NCBI RefSeq assembly: GCF_026624755.1
Contig: NZ_JAPMXC010000002.1
Coordinates: forward strand, 248,001-312,000
Length of the DNA stretch: 64,000 nucleotides
Reading direction: 5' to 3'
Origin: Robbsia betulipollinis
GTDB taxonomy: Bacteria; Pseudomonadota; Gammaproteobacteria; Burkholderiales; Burkholderiaceae
Position numbers and translations under genes: made by a program. Every line of letters begins with the position of its first letter. Position 1 is the stretch's first letter. A model generated the notes under the pieces. That model did no database searches and was not told where the DNA came from. It saw only the letters and a program-made list of their open reading frames with translations. Positions 9,830 to 20,937 of the stretch are shown piece by piece.

Positions 9830-12800
9830 TCAACCCACCCAGCGGCGGGCATTCTGGAACAGGCGCATCCAGGGGCTGTCGCCTTCCCACTGCGGCGGAT
9901 GCCAGCTCATCGTCACGGCGCGCGCGACGCGCTCGGGGTGCGGCATGATCACCGTGAAACGCCCGTCCGCCGTGGTCACCGATGTCAGCCCCCCTGGCGA
10001 GCCGTTCGGGTTCAGCGGATAGCGTTCCGTCGCCTGCCCGTGATTGTCGACATAACGCAACCCCGCGAGCACCTGCCCCGCGTCGCCCTGCTTCGAGAAA
10101 TCGGCGAAGCCCTCGCCATGCGAGACCGCCACCGGGATCCGCGAACCGGCCATGCCGTCGAGGAAGATCGACGGCGACGCCAGCACCTCGACCGTCGCGA
10201 AGCGGGCCTCGAACTGTTCGGACTTGTTGCGTGTGAAATTCGGCCAGGCCTGGGCCCCGGGAATCATCGACGCCAGGCTCGACATCATCTGGCAGCCGTT
10301 GCATACGCCCAGCGCGAACGTATCCGCACGCCCAAAGAACGCGGCGAACATGTCGGCCAGCACCGGGTTGAAACGGATCGTCTTCGCCCAGCCCTCCCCC
10401 GCGCCCAGTACGTCGCCATACGCGAAACCACCGCACGCGACCGCGCCGGCAAAGTCCGCCAGCGTCGCGCGGCCCGCGATCAGGTCGCTCATGTGCACAT
10501 CGCGCGTCTCGAAACCGGCCCGGTCGAACGCATGGGCCATTTCCAGATGCGAGTTCACGCCCTGCTCCCGCAGCACCGCGACCCGGGGACGCGCGCCCGT
10601 ATTGACGAACGGCGCGGCGACGTTCTCTGCCGGATCGAAGCTCAGATGCACCGAAATACCGGGGTCGGCGGCGTCGGCGATGGCGTCGACTTCCGCGTCG
10701 GCGCAGGCCGGATTGTCGCGCAGACGCGCGATGCGCCAGCTGACGTCGGTCCACTCGCGTTGCAGTTTCACGCGCGGCGACGTGTAGATGCGCTTCGCGT
10801 CGCGGTAGATCTCGATATCGCCGCGCTCGTTGGGCTTGCCGATGACATGGCTGCACGCGGACAGGCCGACCTCCCGCAGCACCGCAAAAACGGCGTCGCG
10901 ATCGGTGGCGCGCACCTGTACCACCGCGCCCAGTTCCTCGTTGAACAAAGCGCGCAGGGTCCGGTCGTTGCGGCGTCCCGACGTCTGCGTCGCCCAGTCC
11001 TTCGCATCGCCGAAATCGGATTCGTGGTCCGGGTCGAGCGTCAGCATGTCGACGTTCAGGGACACGCCGACGTGCCCAGCGAACGCCATCTCGCATACCG
11101 CCGCGAACAGGCCGCCGTCGGAGCGGTCGTGATAGGCGAGCAGTTGCCCGGCGGCGTTCAGGCGCTGGATCGCGTCGAACAGATGCTTCAGGTCCTGCGC
11201 GTCGTCCAGATCCGGCGCCTGATCGCCGACCTGATGGATGACCTGGGCGAGGATGCTGCCCGCCATCCGGTTGCGGCCGCGACCCAGATCGATCGCGATC
11301 AGCACCGTATCGCCGACCTCGGCCGTGCGGCGCAATTGCGGCGTCAGATGGCCCCGCACATCCTCGAGCGCCGCGAAGGCGGAGACGATCAACGTCACCG
11401 GCGCCACGACTTCCTTCCTGCCTTCTTCGTCGCGCCACTGCGTGCGCATCGACAGCGAATCCTTGCCGACCGGAATCGCCAGACCCAGCGCCGGGCACAG
11501 CTCCATGCCGACGGCGCGCACCGTGTCGAACAGCGCCGCGTCCTCGCCCGGCGTGCCGCAGGCGGCCATCCAGTTCGCGGACAGCTTGATGGTGGACAAC
11601 GCCGCGATGGGCGCGGCGGCGATGTTCAGGATCGCCTCGCCGATCGCCATGCGTCCGGATGCCGGCGCGTCGATCACCGCGAGCGGCGCGCGCTCGGCGA
11701 TCGTCATCGCCTCGCCGCGATAGCCGCGGTAGTCCATCGTCGTCACGGCGCAGTCGGCCACCGGCACCTGCCAGGGCCCGACCATCTGGTCGCGCACCGT
11801 CATGCCGCCCACCGTGCGGTCGCCGATCGTGATCAGGAAGCCCTTGCAGGCGACCGTCGGATGCGCGATCACCGCCGAGGCGGCGGCGTCCAGCGTCACG
11901 TCGTCGAGCGCCAGCGCCGGATGCGCGACCGGCAGGCGCGCCACGTCGCGATGCAGCCGCGGCGCCTTGCCGAACAGCACGTCCATCGGCATGTCGACCG
12001 CGAACGCCGAGGTGTCGGCGTCGCGCGCCCGCACGGAGGCGCCATCGGTGGCGGCCGCTGCCGCTGCCTGGCCGGCAACGCCCGAGCGCGCCGCCGCATC
12101 CGCCGCGACGAAGCGCTCCGCCTCCGCCAGCATCAGCACCTGTGCGTCCGTCGCCACGCCGACGAAGGACGCCGGGCAGCGCTCGCGCCGGCAGATCGCC
12201 TCGAACTGCGTGGCGCTTTCCGGGGCGATCGCGAGCACGTAACGCTCCTGCGCCTCGTTGCTCCAGATCTCGCGCGGCGACATGCCGGTTTCCTCGAGCG
12301 CGATGCGGTCGATCATGAAACACGCGCCCTGGTTCGCCCCCTCGACGAGTTCCGGAAATGCATTCGACAGACCGCCCGCGCCCACGTCGTGGATGCTCAG
12401 GATCGGATTGGCATCGCCGAGTTGCCAGCAGGCGTTGATGACCTCCTGCGCGCGGCGCTGGATCTCGGGATTGCCCCGCTGCACCGAGTCGAAATCGAGC
12501 GCGGCGGTGTTCGTGCCGGTCGCCATCGAACTGGCTGCGCCGCCGCCCATGCCGATGCGCATGCCCGGGCCGCCGATCTGGACCAGCAGGGTGCCGGCGG
12601 GCAACGCGTTTTTGTGCGTGTGCTGGTCGGCGATATTGCCGATCCCGCCCGCGATCATCACCGGCTTGTGATAGCCGCGCACCACGCCGCCGACGTTCTG
12701 CTCGTAGACGCGGAAGTAGCCGGCGAGGTTCGGCCGGCCGAATTCATTGTTGAACGCCGCGCCGCCCAGCGGACCGTCGGTCATGATCTGCAACGGCGAG

Positions 12801-14020
12801 GCGATGCGTTCCGGCCGGCCATAACCGGCTGGCGGTGCGACCTCGCCGGCGGCATCGCCACGGGTACCGGCCGCCGCGGCAGCGCTCAGCGGCACGTCCG
12901 CGCGTTCGCTCAACGGCCGTGCGGCGTCGTCCGCGCGCTCCCAGCTTCGCACCGCGTCCGGCAGGCGCAGGTTCGACACCGAGAACCCGCTCATGCCCGC
13001 TTTCGGACGCGCGCCGCGCCCGGTCGCGCCTTCGTCGCGAATCTCGCCGCCGGCGCCGGTCGATGCGCCCGGAAACGGCGAGATCGCCGTCGGGTGATTG
13101 TGCGTCTCGACCTTCATCAAGGTATGCGTGAGCTCCTCGCTTGCGGCGTAGACATGCTCGGCGCCGCGCGGATACCAGCGCTCGATGCGTCCGCCCGCCA
13201 TCACTGCGGCATTGTCCGAATACGCGACAATGGTGCCCTGCGGATGCAGCTTGTGCGTATTGCGGATCATCTGGAACAGCGACAGGTCCTGCGCCTCGCC
13301 GTCGATCGTCCAGCTCGCGTTGAAAATCTTGTGGCGGCAATGCTCGCTGTTCGCCTGCGCGAACATCATCAGTTCGACGTCGCTCGGATTGCGCCCCAGA
13401 CCCTGGAAGGCATCGACCAGATAATCGATCTCGTCGTCCGCCAGCGCCAGCCCCAGCGCGCCATTGGCCTCGACCAGCGCGCCGCGTCCGGCACCCAGCA
13501 GGTCGACTCGCTCCAGCGGCGCCGACGGCAGCGCCTCGAACAATTGGTAGGCCTGCTCGCGATCGCCCGCGATCGACTCGGTCATGCGATCGTGCAGCGC
13601 GTTCGCCACCGCCTCGCGCGCCGCCGCGTCCAGCCGGCGCTGGCCGCCCAGCAGCGACGATTTCAACGTCAGCGAGAACTCGACGCCGCGCTCGATGCGG
13701 CGCACCGCCGTCAGGCCGCAGTTGTGCGCGATGTCCGTCGCCTTGCTCGCCCAGGGCGAGACGGTGCCGAAACGCGGTACCACCAGGAACGTCTCGGGAT
13801 GCCGGCTCACCCGCTCGGGCGCGGGATCGCCATAGCGCAACAGGGCCTCGAGCACGCCGGACTGCGCCACGCCGAGCGCGGCGTCGCTGTTCACGAAATG
13901 CAGATGGATGGCATCGACGTCGACGATGTGCGGGTCGATGGCCTTGAGCGTGGCGAGCAGCCGGGCCTTACGAAAGTCGGAGAGAGCCGAAGCGCCGGGA
14001 AAGCACGAGAAGTGGGCCAT
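9830..14020 (-). CDS. purL: phosphoribosylformylglycinamidine synthase (large single-chain form)
   Basis: Makes FGAM from FGAR, glutamine and ATP in purine synthesis. From the ATG at 14020 ([14 protein letters not shown]) the protein has 1396 residues, longer than the ~1300 of the E. coli enzyme. Seen: the [19 protein letters not shown] motif, the [14 protein letters not shown] block, and the C-terminal glutaminase domain ([26 protein letters not shown] with the nucleophilic cysteine near residue 1240, and HGEGFADF). Extra length comes from an Ala-rich insertion between DAVRSWE and [10 protein letters not shown] and another ahead of [13 protein letters not shown] candidate -10 lies 56 bases upstream. 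Confidence 0.97.
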   Translation of the reverse strand: MAHFSCFPGASALSDFRKARLLATLKAIDPHIVDVDAIHLHFVNSDAALGVAQSGVLEALLRYGDPAPERVSRHPETFLVVPRFGTVSPWASKATDIAHNCGLTAVRRIERGVEFSLTLKSSLLGGQRRLDAAAREAVANALHDRMTESIAGDREQAYQLFEALPSAPLERVDLLGAGRGALVEANGALGLALADDEIDYLVDAFQGLGRNPSDVELMMFAQANSEHCRHKIFNASWTIDGEAQDLSLFQMIRNTHKLHPQGTIVAYSDNAAVMAGGRIERWYPRGAEHVYAASEELTHTLMKVETHNHPTAISPFPGASTGAGGEIRDEGATGRGARPKAGMSGFSVSNLRLPDAVRSWERADDAARPLSERADVPLSAAAAAGTRGDAAGEVAPPAGYGRPERIASPLQIMTDGPLGGAAFNNEFGRPNLAGYFRVYEQNVGGVVRGYHKPVMIAGGIGNIADQHTHKNALPAGTLLVQIGGPGMRIGMGGGAASSMATGTNTAALDFDSVQRGNPEIQRRAQEVINACWQLGDANPILSIHDVGAGGLSNAFPELVEGANQGACFMIDRIALEETGMSPREIWSNEAQERYVLAIAPESATQFEAICRRERCPASFVGVATDAQVLMLAEAERFVAADAAARSGVAGQAAAAAATDGASVRARDADTSAFAVDMPMDVLFGKAPRLHRDVARLPVAHPALALDDVTLDAAASAVIAHPTVACKGFLITIGDRTVGGMTVRDQMVGPWQVPVADCAVTTMDYRGYRGEAMTIAERAPLAVIDAPASGRMAIGEAILNIAAAPIAALSTIKLSANWMAACGTPGEDAALFDTVRAVGMELCPALGLAIPVGKDSLSMRTQWRDEEGRKEVVAPVTLIVSAFAALEDVRGHLTPQLRRTAEVGDTVLIAIDLGRGRNRMAGSILAQVIHQVGDQAPDLDDAQDLKHLFDAIQRLNAAGQLLAYHDRSDGGLFAAVCEMAFAGHVGVSLNVDMLTLDPDHESDFGDAKDWATQTSGRRNDRTLRALFNEELGAVVQVRATDRDAVFAVLREVGLSACSHVIGKPNERGDIEIYRDAKRIYTSPRVKLQREWTDVSWRIARLRDNPACADAEVDAIADAADPGISVHLSFDPAENVAAPFVNTGARPRVAVLREQGVNSHLEMAHAFDRAGFETRDVHMSDLIAGRATLADFAGAVACGGFAYGDVLGAGEGWAKTIRFNPVLADMFAAFFGRADTFALGVCNGCQMMSSLASMIPGAQAWPNFTRNKSEQFEARFATVEVLASPSIFLDGMAGSRIPVAVSHGEGFADFSKQGDAGQVLAGLRYVDNHGQATERYPLNPNGSPGGLTSVTTADGRFTVIMPHPERVARAVTMSWHPPQWEGDSPWMRLFQNARRWVG

Positions 14021-14075
14021 TGGGCGGTATGGATGCACCGCGCGGGAGCGCGGCATGGTGCGAAAGGAGGTCGAG

Positions 14076-14081
14076 ATTATA
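14076..14081 (-). promoter_or_regulatory. candidate -10 box of purL
   Basis: On the minus strand TATAAT (preceded by CGG) lies 56 bases before the purL ATG. No convincing -35 is seen at 16-18 bases, so this is the -10 element only. Confidence 0.45.
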
Positions 14082-14111
14082 CCGCGCAGCGAAGCCCACG
14101 CGGCGCCAGCG

Positions 14112-14140
14112 TTCCGGTTTCCCGACTTTAACGCTATGAT
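14112..14140 (+). promoter_or_regulatory. candidate promoter of the FAD oxidoreductase gene
   Basis: TTCCGG (14112-14117) and TATGAT (14135-14140) are separated by 17 bases and precede the ATG at 14177 by 36 bases. The -35 is a poor match to TTGACA. Confidence 0.35.
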
Positions 14141-14176
14141 GGCGCGCCTTCCCTCATCGTCTGGACCGTATCGCCC

Positions 14177-15541
14177 ATGGAGCAGCTGGACCTCATCGTG
14201 ATTGGCGCGGGCATCAGCGGTGTCGCCATCGCGACGGCCGCGGCGAACGCCGGCTGGTCCGTCGCCGTCGTCGAACAGCATGCGACCGTCGCGCAGGGCG
14301 CGTCTTTCGCGCACGGCGGCCTCGTGCTGCCCGCACCGTTCGATCCCTGGTTCGGTCCGGGTCCACGCATGCCGGAGGCCGGCGGCCTGCCCTGGCGCCG
14401 CAAGGCCCACCAACGGCAGGCGGACGATGCGGGCCTCGCGGCCTGGCAAACGCTCGCGGCGCTTTCCCGCGCTTCACGCGGGGCGCTCACCGCGGCTGCG
14501 ACAACGCACGCGCTCGAATTCGAAGCGCGCGACGGCGGCCTCTACCTGTTTCGCACGCAGGCCATGCTCGAACGCGCCGGCACGCTCGCCGCCGCGTTGC
14601 GCGAGGCGGGCCTCCCATCGCGCACGCTCGATGCGGGAGCGTGCCGCGCAACCGAGCCGTCGCTCGCGCATACCGAGGAACTGGCGGGCGCCGTGGCCTT
14701 CGACGACATGCTGTCCGGCAATTGCGCGCTGGCGGCCAAGCAATTGAAAACCTCGCTCGCGTCACGCGGCGTCGCCTTCCACACGATGCGACAGGCCGTG
14801 GCGATCCACCCCGAAGCCGGCCGGGTCGGGGTGGACACACGTGCCGCGACCGATGCCGCCGGCGCCTTCGCCGGCGTCCACGCCATCGGTTTCGCCAGCC
14901 CGTTACCGGCCGCCACCCCGTCCCACACAGGCCCGCGCGATGCCCGGCGTGACAGCAACGGCAGCAACGGCATCGAACGTCTTTACGCGCGGCGCGTGGT
15001 AATCGCCGCCGGCACCGGCACGACGACGCTGCTCGCCGGCCTGGGGCTGTCCCTGCCGACCGTGCACGTCGCCACGCGCTCGCTGACCGGCACGATCCTG
15101 CGCGAGGAAAACGCGCCGCGCCGGATGCTCGTCGACGCGGAGCGCGGGGTCGGCATCGTCCGCTTCGAGCAACGTCTGCGCGTGGGCGCCGCGCTGGCCC
15201 GGCGCGGCGGCGAAACACTCTCGGTCCGGCAGGCCGAGGGCCTCGCCGAACTGCTGCACGATTGCGCCGAGCATCGCGTGGCCGGCGTGGTGCGACTGAG
15301 CGCGGCGCCCAGCGTGTGCGAACACGTGCTGGGCGCCGATGGACAAGCGCTGGTCGGCCCGCTCCCCACCGCGCGCGGCCGCCGCACGGACGCCGGAGAG
15401 GATCGCGTCTTCATCATGCTCGCGGGCAACCACCGCGGCTGGGGGCTGGCGTTCGGCGCGGCGCAATGGCTCATGCACCAGATGCGGGGCGAGGCGCCGG
15501 ACGAACAGGCGCGAGCCATGCAGCCGGGCCGCTTCCTTTAG
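14177..15541 (+). CDS. FAD-dependent oxidoreductase, D-amino-acid dehydrogenase (DadA-like) family
   Basis: Flavoenzyme of 454 residues in the DAO/DadA superfamily; likely oxidises an amine or D-amino acid. The Rossmann FAD motif [22 protein letters not shown] is at the very N-terminus, followed by the acidic residue after VVE. The C-terminal [16 protein letters not shown] segment is typical of the second FAD contact. DadA proteins are usually about 415-440 residues, so this one is slightly long. No alanine racemase or other catabolic partner is adjacent, so the substrate is open. The start follows directly from the FAD motif. Confidence 0.8.
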   Translation: MEQLDLIVIGAGISGVAIATAAANAGWSVAVVEQHATVAQGASFAHGGLVLPAPFDPWFGPGPRMPEAGGLPWRRKAHQRQADDAGLAAWQTLAALSRASRGALTAAATTHALEFEARDGGLYLFRTQAMLERAGTLAAALREAGLPSRTLDAGACRATEPSLAHTEELAGAVAFDDMLSGNCALAAKQLKTSLASRGVAFHTMRQAVAIHPEAGRVGVDTRAATDAAGAFAGVHAIGFASPLPAATPSHTGPRDARRDSNGSNGIERLYARRVVIAAGTGTTTLLAGLGLSLPTVHVATRSLTGTILREENAPRRMLVDAERGVGIVRFEQRLRVGAALARRGGETLSVRQAEGLAELLHDCAEHRVAGVVRLSAAPSVCEHVLGADGQALVGPLPTARGRRTDAGEDRVFIMLAGNHRGWGLAFGAAQWLMHQMRGEAPDEQARAMQPGRFL

Positions 15542-15719
15542 ACGCCGCCGGTGCGGCCATGCCGCGCGTAGTGCCTTGGGCTGGAGGCGGGATTGTCCGA
15601 ATGGCTATGGTGGTCAAGCTATGCCTGTTAGTTGCATATTTTTAAAACCCGGCGTGCGGCTGCACGAAGCCGCGAGGCGTTGTATGTTGAAACATATCCC
15701 TGCCTCATTGGAAGCCGTC

Positions 15720-17522
15720 ATGTCGTCTCTACGCCCCTCTGGCACCGCCCGTCTCGTTGCCGACGCCGAACCCGCCGACATCGCACCGGACGCGATCGCC
15801 GTGATCGACACCCACGATCGGGCGCTGTCGCTCGAACGCACCGCACTCCTGCGCGCGCTCGAAGCGGCATCGGCCGCAACCGTCGGCCCACATGCGCTGA
15901 TGCTGCGCGCCGGCGAAGCGACCGCCGCCTGGCTCCTCGCGCAGTTGTCCCCCGCCGCGGCGCCCGGGCCGTCGATCTGGCTCTTTGCCGGCCCCGGAAA
16001 CAACGGCGGCGATGCGCTGTGCGCCGCGGCCAGCCTGCGCCGCCAGGGCGCCGATGCGCGTGTCTGCCTGCCGAGCGAGCCGACCGGGCCGGTAGGCCGC
16101 TGGGCGCTGGAACGCGCCCGTGCGGCGGGCGTGCCACTGCAAACACTCGCGCCGACACCGGCGCAGTGCGCCGCGGCGGCCTGGCTGGTCGATGGTTTGT
16201 TCGGCATCGGTCTGAGCCGCGCGCTGGGCGAGCCGTTCGCCTCGCTCGCGCGCACTCTGAGCGCGCGCACGGCCGCTGGCGCCCGTGTCCTCGCGCTCGA
16301 TATTCCCAGCGGCCTCGATGCCGATACCGGCACGATCGTCGGCGGCGAACTGGCGGTCGAGGTCAGCCATACGCTGACCTTTCTCGCCGCGAAACCCGGG
16401 CTGTTCACGGGCGTTGGCCGCGATCTCGCAGGCCACGTCGCGCTTGCCCGACTCGGCGTGGACGACGCGCGGATCGCGACCCTGCGGCATGCGACCGCTG
16501 CCGACGGCGGCGTGCACCACGCTGCGGGCGACAGCACCGCCAGCGATGCGGCCCCCACGGCACGACATGAGGCAGAACCTGAGGGACTCCCCCCGCGCGA
16601 CGAAGACGAAACCGGACACCCCGCGGCGTTGCCCGCGGCTCTCGCGCTCAACGCCCCCGACGGCTTCGCCGCGGCTTTTCCCCGGCGCAAGGCCTCGTCG
16701 AACAAGGGCACGTTCGGCAGCGTCGCGATCATCGGCGGCGACACCGGCACGTGCGGCGCCGCGATCCTGTCGGCGCGCGCCGCGCTGTACTGCGGCGCCG
16801 GCCGCGTGCACGCCGCGTTGATCGGTCAGGGCGGACCGGCCTACGATCCGCCGCATCCCGAAATCATGATGCGTCAGGTGGATGCGATCGCCCTCGACAC
16901 GATGGACGGGTTGACGATCGGGCCCGGCCTGGGCAAAAGCGCGCACGCGGCCCAGGTATTGCGCGACGTACTGGCGCTGGCGCTACCCACGATCATCGAT
17001 GCCGACGCGCTGAACCTGATCGCCGCGGACCCCGATCTCGCCGCACGCGTGCGGGCGCAAGGCCGGCATCTGGTGCTGACGCCCCACCCCGGCGAGGCCG
17101 CGCGGCTGCTGGGAGTCACGACGCGGGACATCGAAGCGGACCGTATCGACGCCATCACCCGGCTGGTGCGTACCTACGCGTGCACGGTCGTCCTCAAAGG
17201 CTCCGGCACGCTCATCGCGGCGCCCGATGGCCGGTTCGCGATCAATCCCACGGGCAACAGCGGGCTGGCGACCGGCGGCACGGGCGATGTCCTCAGCGGC
17301 GTGATCGGCGCGTTCCTGGCACAGCACCTCGCGCCGTTCGACGCCGCGCTCGCCGCCACCTGGATACACGGGCGGGCAGCCGAGGAACTCGCCATCGCCG
17401 GCGTGGGGCCTGCCGGCCTCACTGCAGGCGAACTGGCGCCGGCGATGCGCGCCTTGCTGAACCGACTGCTCGCGCGGCGTGCCGGCACGTCCACGATGCC
17501 GGAGACGCAAGCGGAAGAATGA
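15720..17522 (+). CDS. nnr: bifunctional NAD(P)HX epimerase / ADP-dependent NAD(P)HX dehydratase
   Basis: Repairs hydrated NAD(P)H. The 600-residue protein has the YjeF-N epimerase domain first (GPGNNGGDALCAAASLRRQG near residue 90; GLFGIGLSR and DIPSGLDADTG later) and the ADP-dependent dehydratase after it (NKGTFGSVAIIGGDTGTCGA, TIGPGLGKS, LTPHPGEAARLLG, TGGTGDVLSG). Between them, about residues 260-315, is a charged low-complexity linker. An in-frame ATG at 15684 with GAGG in front would add 12 residues and is nearly as good a start. It is followed by pgi. Confidence 0.95.
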   Translation: MSSLRPSGTARLVADAEPADIAPDAIAVIDTHDRALSLERTALLRALEAASAATVGPHALMLRAGEATAAWLLAQLSPAAAPGPSIWLFAGPGNNGGDALCAAASLRRQGADARVCLPSEPTGPVGRWALERARAAGVPLQTLAPTPAQCAAAAWLVDGLFGIGLSRALGEPFASLARTLSARTAAGARVLALDIPSGLDADTGTIVGGELAVEVSHTLTFLAAKPGLFTGVGRDLAGHVALARLGVDDARIATLRHATAADGGVHHAAGDSTASDAAPTARHEAEPEGLPPRDEDETGHPAALPAALALNAPDGFAAAFPRRKASSNKGTFGSVAIIGGDTGTCGAAILSARAALYCGAGRVHAALIGQGGPAYDPPHPEIMMRQVDAIALDTMDGLTIGPGLGKSAHAAQVLRDVLALALPTIIDADALNLIAADPDLAARVRAQGRHLVLTPHPGEAARLLGVTTRDIEADRIDAITRLVRTYACTVVLKGSGTLIAAPDGRFAINPTGNSGLATGGTGDVLSGVIGAFLAQHLAPFDAALAATWIHGRAAEELAIAGVGPAGLTAGELAPAMRALLNRLLARRAGTSTMPETQAEE

Positions 17523-17540
17523 AGGATTGACACGACAGCA

Positions 17541-17560
17541 CGGCGCCCGGCGCGGCGCCG
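17541..17560. terminator. GC hairpin between nnr and pgi
   Basis: Arms CGGCGCC and GGCGCCG (7 bp, 6-base loop) are followed on the plus strand by TTTATACT. This could be a weak terminator for nnr or a leader hairpin of pgi; the U run is only three bases. Confidence 0.4.
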
Positions 17561-17594
17561 TTTATACTCATCGACTCCACAGACAGAGACGGCT

Positions 17595-19241
17595 ATGACA
17601 CAAGAGACGCTTCCCTCCTGGTCGGCGCTTCGCGCGCACTACGAACAGATCCGCGACGAACGCCTGCGCGACTGGTTCGCACCGGCCAACGATCCAGCAC
17701 CCACCCGCGCGGAACGTTTCACGCTCGGCGGCGGCGGCTTGACGATCGACTTCTCGAAAAACCGCGTGACCGGGGAAACGCTCGGCCTGCTGACGCAACT
17801 CGCGCGCGACGCGGGCGTGGAAGCACGCCGCGATGCCGTTTTCGCCGGCGACATCGTCAACCCGACCGAAGGCCGCGCGGCGCTGCATACCGCGCTGCGC
17901 TCGCTTGATCCGAGTGCGCCGCATCATCAACAGATCGCCGCCGAGCGCGCCAAGATGACCGCGTTCGCGAATCAGGTGCGGGAAGGCAAGTGGCGCGGCT
18001 ACAGCGGCAAGCCGATCCGGCATATCGTGAACATCGGCATCGGCGGTTCCGATCTGGGCCCGAAGATGGTCTGCCATGCGCTGCATCATCTGGCCGACCC
18101 GCAGATCTCGACCCATTTCGTCTCGAATGTCGACGGCGCCGATCTGAGCCGCGTGCTGGAGAAGATCGACGCGGAAACCACGCTCGCGATCATCGTCTCG
18201 AAAACGTTCACGACGCTCGAAACGATGACCAACGCGCGCTCGCTGCGCGACTGGATCGTGCATTCCGGCTGCCCGGAAGAGGAACTGCACCGGCATTTCG
18301 TCGGCGTCTCCGCGAACCCCGAAGAAGTGGTGCGCTTCGGCATCGCGAAGGACAATGTCTTCGAGATGTGGGATTGGGTGGGCGGACGCTACTCGCTGTG
18401 GAGCGCGGTCGGCCTGTCGATCATGCTGTCGGTCGGTCCGGAGAATTTCGACGCGCTGCTCGCCGGCGCCGCCGGCATGGACGATCATTTCCGCGACGCG
18501 CCTCTGGAAACGAATCTGCCGGTCCTGATGGCGCTGCTGGGGATCTGGTACCGCGACATCTTCGCCTCGCAAAGCGTGCTGGTCGCGCCGTATTCGGAAG
18601 CGCTGCACTATCTGCCGTCCTACCTCCAGCAACTGGAGATGGAAAGCAACGGCAAATCGGCCCGCCTGGACGGCAAGCCGGTCAGCGAGGCCACGGCGGC
18701 GATCATCTGGGGGGAACCGGGCACCAATGGCCAGCATGCGTTTTTCCAGATGCTCCATCAGGGCCCGACGCTGATCCCGATCGATTTCATCGCGGTCCTG
18801 ACGCCGGAGCACCGCCTCGTCGGCCACCATGCAAAGCTGCTCGCCAATTGCTTCGCACAGAGCGAAGCCCTGATGCTCGGCCGCACCCTCGAGGAGGCGC
18901 GCAAGGTCGCCGGCCCCGGCAAGGAGGATCTCGCCCCGCATCTGAGCTTCCCCGGCAACCGCCCGAGCACGACGATCCTGCTCGATGCACTGACGCCGGC
19001 CGCGCTCGGCGCGTTGATCGCGCTGTATGAGCAAAAGGTGCTCGTGCAGGCCGCCATCTGGAACATCAACCCCTTCGATCAGTACGGCGTCGAGCTGGGC
19101 AAGGTGCTGGGAAAGGTCGTCGAGGCCGACCTCGAGGCTGCGGCCGGCAGCGACGCCGCCGGAAAGCACGACTCGTCGACCGCCGCGCTGATCGCGCGTG
19201 CACGCGCGCTGCTTGCGCCGTCGACACCGCCCGCCCGGTAA
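17595..19241 (+). CDS. pgi: glucose-6-phosphate isomerase
   Basis: Interconverts glucose-6-phosphate and fructose-6-phosphate in glycolysis and gluconeogenesis. At 548 residues it is nearly the same length as the E. coli enzyme. Both family signatures are present: the glycine-rich [21 protein letters not shown] segment and the C-terminal [20 protein letters not shown] segment; [16 protein letters not shown] forms the phosphate loop. The ATG at 17595 gives the standard N-terminus. The distance to nnr is 72 bp, with a hairpin in between. Confidence 0.98.
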   Translation: MTQETLPSWSALRAHYEQIRDERLRDWFAPANDPAPTRAERFTLGGGGLTIDFSKNRVTGETLGLLTQLARDAGVEARRDAVFAGDIVNPTEGRAALHTALRSLDPSAPHHQQIAAERAKMTAFANQVREGKWRGYSGKPIRHIVNIGIGGSDLGPKMVCHALHHLADPQISTHFVSNVDGADLSRVLEKIDAETTLAIIVSKTFTTLETMTNARSLRDWIVHSGCPEEELHRHFVGVSANPEEVVRFGIAKDNVFEMWDWVGGRYSLWSAVGLSIMLSVGPENFDALLAGAAGMDDHFRDAPLETNLPVLMALLGIWYRDIFASQSVLVAPYSEALHYLPSYLQQLEMESNGKSARLDGKPVSEATAAIIWGEPGTNGQHAFFQMLHQGPTLIPIDFIAVLTPEHRLVGHHAKLLANCFAQSEALMLGRTLEEARKVAGPGKEDLAPHLSFPGNRPSTTILLDALTPAALGALIALYEQKVLVQAAIWNINPFDQYGVELGKVLGKVVEADLEAAAGSDAAGKHDSSTAALIARARALLAPSTPPAR

Positions 19242-19269
19242 CGCACCAACCGGCGCGCAATGGCGGCCA

Positions 19270-19296
19270 CGGACGCCGCGGACATCGCGGCGTCCG
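19270..19296. terminator. hairpin between convergent pgi and ABC ATPase genes
   Basis: Perfect 11-bp arms (19270-19280 and 19286-19296, CGGACGCCGCG type) around a 5-base loop fill the gap between the two convergent stops. No T tract follows on either strand, so it may protect 3' ends rather than terminate. Confidence 0.5.
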
Positions 19297-19297
19297 T

Positions 19298-20008
19298 CTA
19301 GAACCGCAGGCGCCCCGCCTCGATCCGCAGGGTCCGGTCGCAGCGGCGCGCCAGTTCGAGATCGTGGGTGACCAGGATCAGTGTCGCGCCCTGCGCCCGG
19401 TTCATCTCGAACATCAACTGGATGACCGACTGGCCGGTGGCGGCGTCCAGACTGCCGGTCGGCTCGTCGGCGAACAGAATCGCGGGACGGGTGACGAAGG
19501 CGCGGGCCAGCGCCACGCGCTGCTGCTCGCCGCCCGACAATACCCGCGGATAATGTCGGGTGCGCGCGGCCAGGCCGACGGCGTCCAGCAACCGCGTCGC
19601 GCGCGTCACGGCGTCTTCCGGCGCATGCGGGCCGTCCGACATCCGCGACTCGCCGCGCAGTTCGAGCGGCAGCATGACGTTTTCCAAGGCGGTGAGATGC
19701 GGCATCAATTGAAAGGACTGGAACACGAAGCCCACGCCGCGGCTGCGCAGGGCGGCGCGTTGATCCTCGTTCAGCTTGCCCAGATCTTCGCCCAGCAGGC
19801 GAATCGTGCCGCTGCTGGCGGAATCGAGTCCCGCAAGCAGACCCAGCAACGTCGATTTTCCGGAACCGGATTCGCCCACGATCGCCAGCGACTCCCCCGC
19901 GGCGACGTCGAATTCGATGCCGTCGAGGATGCGCAGTTCGCCGGTCGCGTCGCTGACGCGTTTGCCGACGCCCTTCACTTCAATGATTGGATCTGCCTTG
20001 ATCTGCAT
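19298..20008 (-). CDS. ABC transporter ATP-binding protein, LolD/YbbA-like
   Basis: Cytoplasmic ATPase of 236 residues in the MacB/LolD/YbbA class. Walker A GESGSGKST is near residue 46, the signature LSGGEQQRVALARAFV near 155, and Walker B ILFADEPTGSLD near 178. In E. coli the ybbA ATPase gene is likewise divergent from tesA, which supports a YbbA-type assignment. However, no YbbP-like permease gene lies downstream; pgi follows on the other strand. The ATG shares bases with the opposite-strand tesA ATG. Confidence 0.85.
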   Translation of the reverse strand: MQIKADPIIEVKGVGKRVSDATGELRILDGIEFDVAAGESLAIVGESGSGKSTLLGLLAGLDSASSGTIRLLGEDLGKLNEDQRAALRSRGVGFVFQSFQLMPHLTALENVMLPLELRGESRMSDGPHAPEDAVTRATRLLDAVGLAARTRHYPRVLSGGEQQRVALARAFVTRPAILFADEPTGSLDAATGQSVIQLMFEMNRAQGATLILVTHDLELARRCDRTLRIEAGRLRF

Positions 20009-20843
20009 GCACTCGCTTCTGAAGAAGAACGTCGGACGGGCGTCCCGCGCCCGCGCTGAAAAAATTTCGCCAGCCGAAGGCGACGCTTCGGCACGACGCC
20101 GGCGCGGGCATGACGCGCCGGCGCGCCGCTACGCATTCCTCGCGGCCATGCTGGTGAGCGCGGCATGCGGCTTGACGCCGGCGGCACGCGCCACCGGTAC
20201 CGCCGCGCCGCACCCGGCAGCCGCGGGCAGTGCCCTTTCCACCCGGACCGGCCCGCCGCGCCCGCCGGCCGTCCAGCCCACCCTGGTCGTGCTGGGCGAC
20301 AGCCTGTCCGCCGGCTATGGGCTGCCGCCGGACACGGGCTGGGTGACCCTGCTGCAACGGCGCCTCGCGCAGACCTCGCCCCATTATAGCGTCAGCAACG
20401 CCAGCATCAGCGGCGACACCACCAGTGGCGGGCTGAGCCGCCTGCCCGCCGTGCTCGCACGCCTGCATCCGGCGATCGTCATCGTCGAACTCGGCGGCAA
20501 CGATGCACTGCGCGGCCTCCCGCTCGCCACCACACGCCAGAACCTCGCGTCTATCATCACGCTGTCGCAGGCGGCCGGTGCCCGCGTCGTGCTGGTCGGC
20601 ATGCAGATCCCCCCGAATTACGGACAGGCCTACACCCACGCCTTCGCCTCCCTTTACACCGATCTCGCGGACCACTACCATCTCACACTGGTACCTTTCT
20701 TGCTTGAAGGGATCGCCGACAAACCCGAGTTGTTCCAGGCGGACCAGATACATCCTCTGCCGCAGGCACAACCGGTGTTGCTCGATAACGTCTGGAAACG
20801 GCTCCAGGCTTTAATCCAAGCGAAGCCGCCCGGCAGTCGGTAA
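20007..20843 (+). CDS. tesA: TesA-like SGNH-hydrolase (arylesterase / acyl-CoA thioesterase I)
   Basis: Exported SGNH-family esterase, 278 residues from the ATG at 20007. Block I is VVLGDSLSAGYG with the nucleophile at S99, block III is GGNDALRG, and the catalytic Asp-His pair is in FQADQIHPLPQAQP. A long N-terminal region (about 75 residues, including an RRYAFLAAMLVSAACGLTPAARA signal-like stretch) precedes the catalytic core. Starting at the in-frame ATG 20148 would leave a signal peptide without its arginines, so the upstream start is preferred but not proven. Confidence 0.85.
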   Translation: MHSLLKKNVGRASRARAEKISPAEGDASARRRRGHDAPARRYAFLAAMLVSAACGLTPAARATGTAAPHPAAAGSALSTRTGPPRPPAVQPTLVVLGDSLSAGYGLPPDTGWVTLLQRRLAQTSPHYSVSNASISGDTTSGGLSRLPAVLARLHPAIVIVELGGNDALRGLPLATTRQNLASIITLSQAAGARVVLVGMQIPPNYGQAYTHAFASLYTDLADHYHLTLVPFLLEGIADKPELFQADQIHPLPQAQPVLLDNVWKRLQALIQAKPPGSR

Positions 20844-20937
20844 ATGCTGCGAGCCGGGCGACGGCGATGATCGGCCCGCCGGACATTGCCATGTTTCGTC
20901 ATCCTCGTGCGCGAGGCGTAGAAAAGGAGATACCAAC

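Noticed and set aside
9899-14131. 1410-codon open frame on the plus strand opposite purL
   Set aside because: It is exactly antisense to purL, has no family signature and is rich in Arg/His/Ala/Gln, as expected for the reverse frame of a GC-rich gene.
17527-17568. TTGACA and TATACT before pgi as a sigma-70 promoter
   Set aside because: The two boxes are 30 bases apart, far beyond the workable 16-18 spacing, and a hairpin lies between them.
20148-20150. Downstream ATG as the tesA start
   Set aside because: It would remove the basic part of the signal-like segment; kept only as an alternative.
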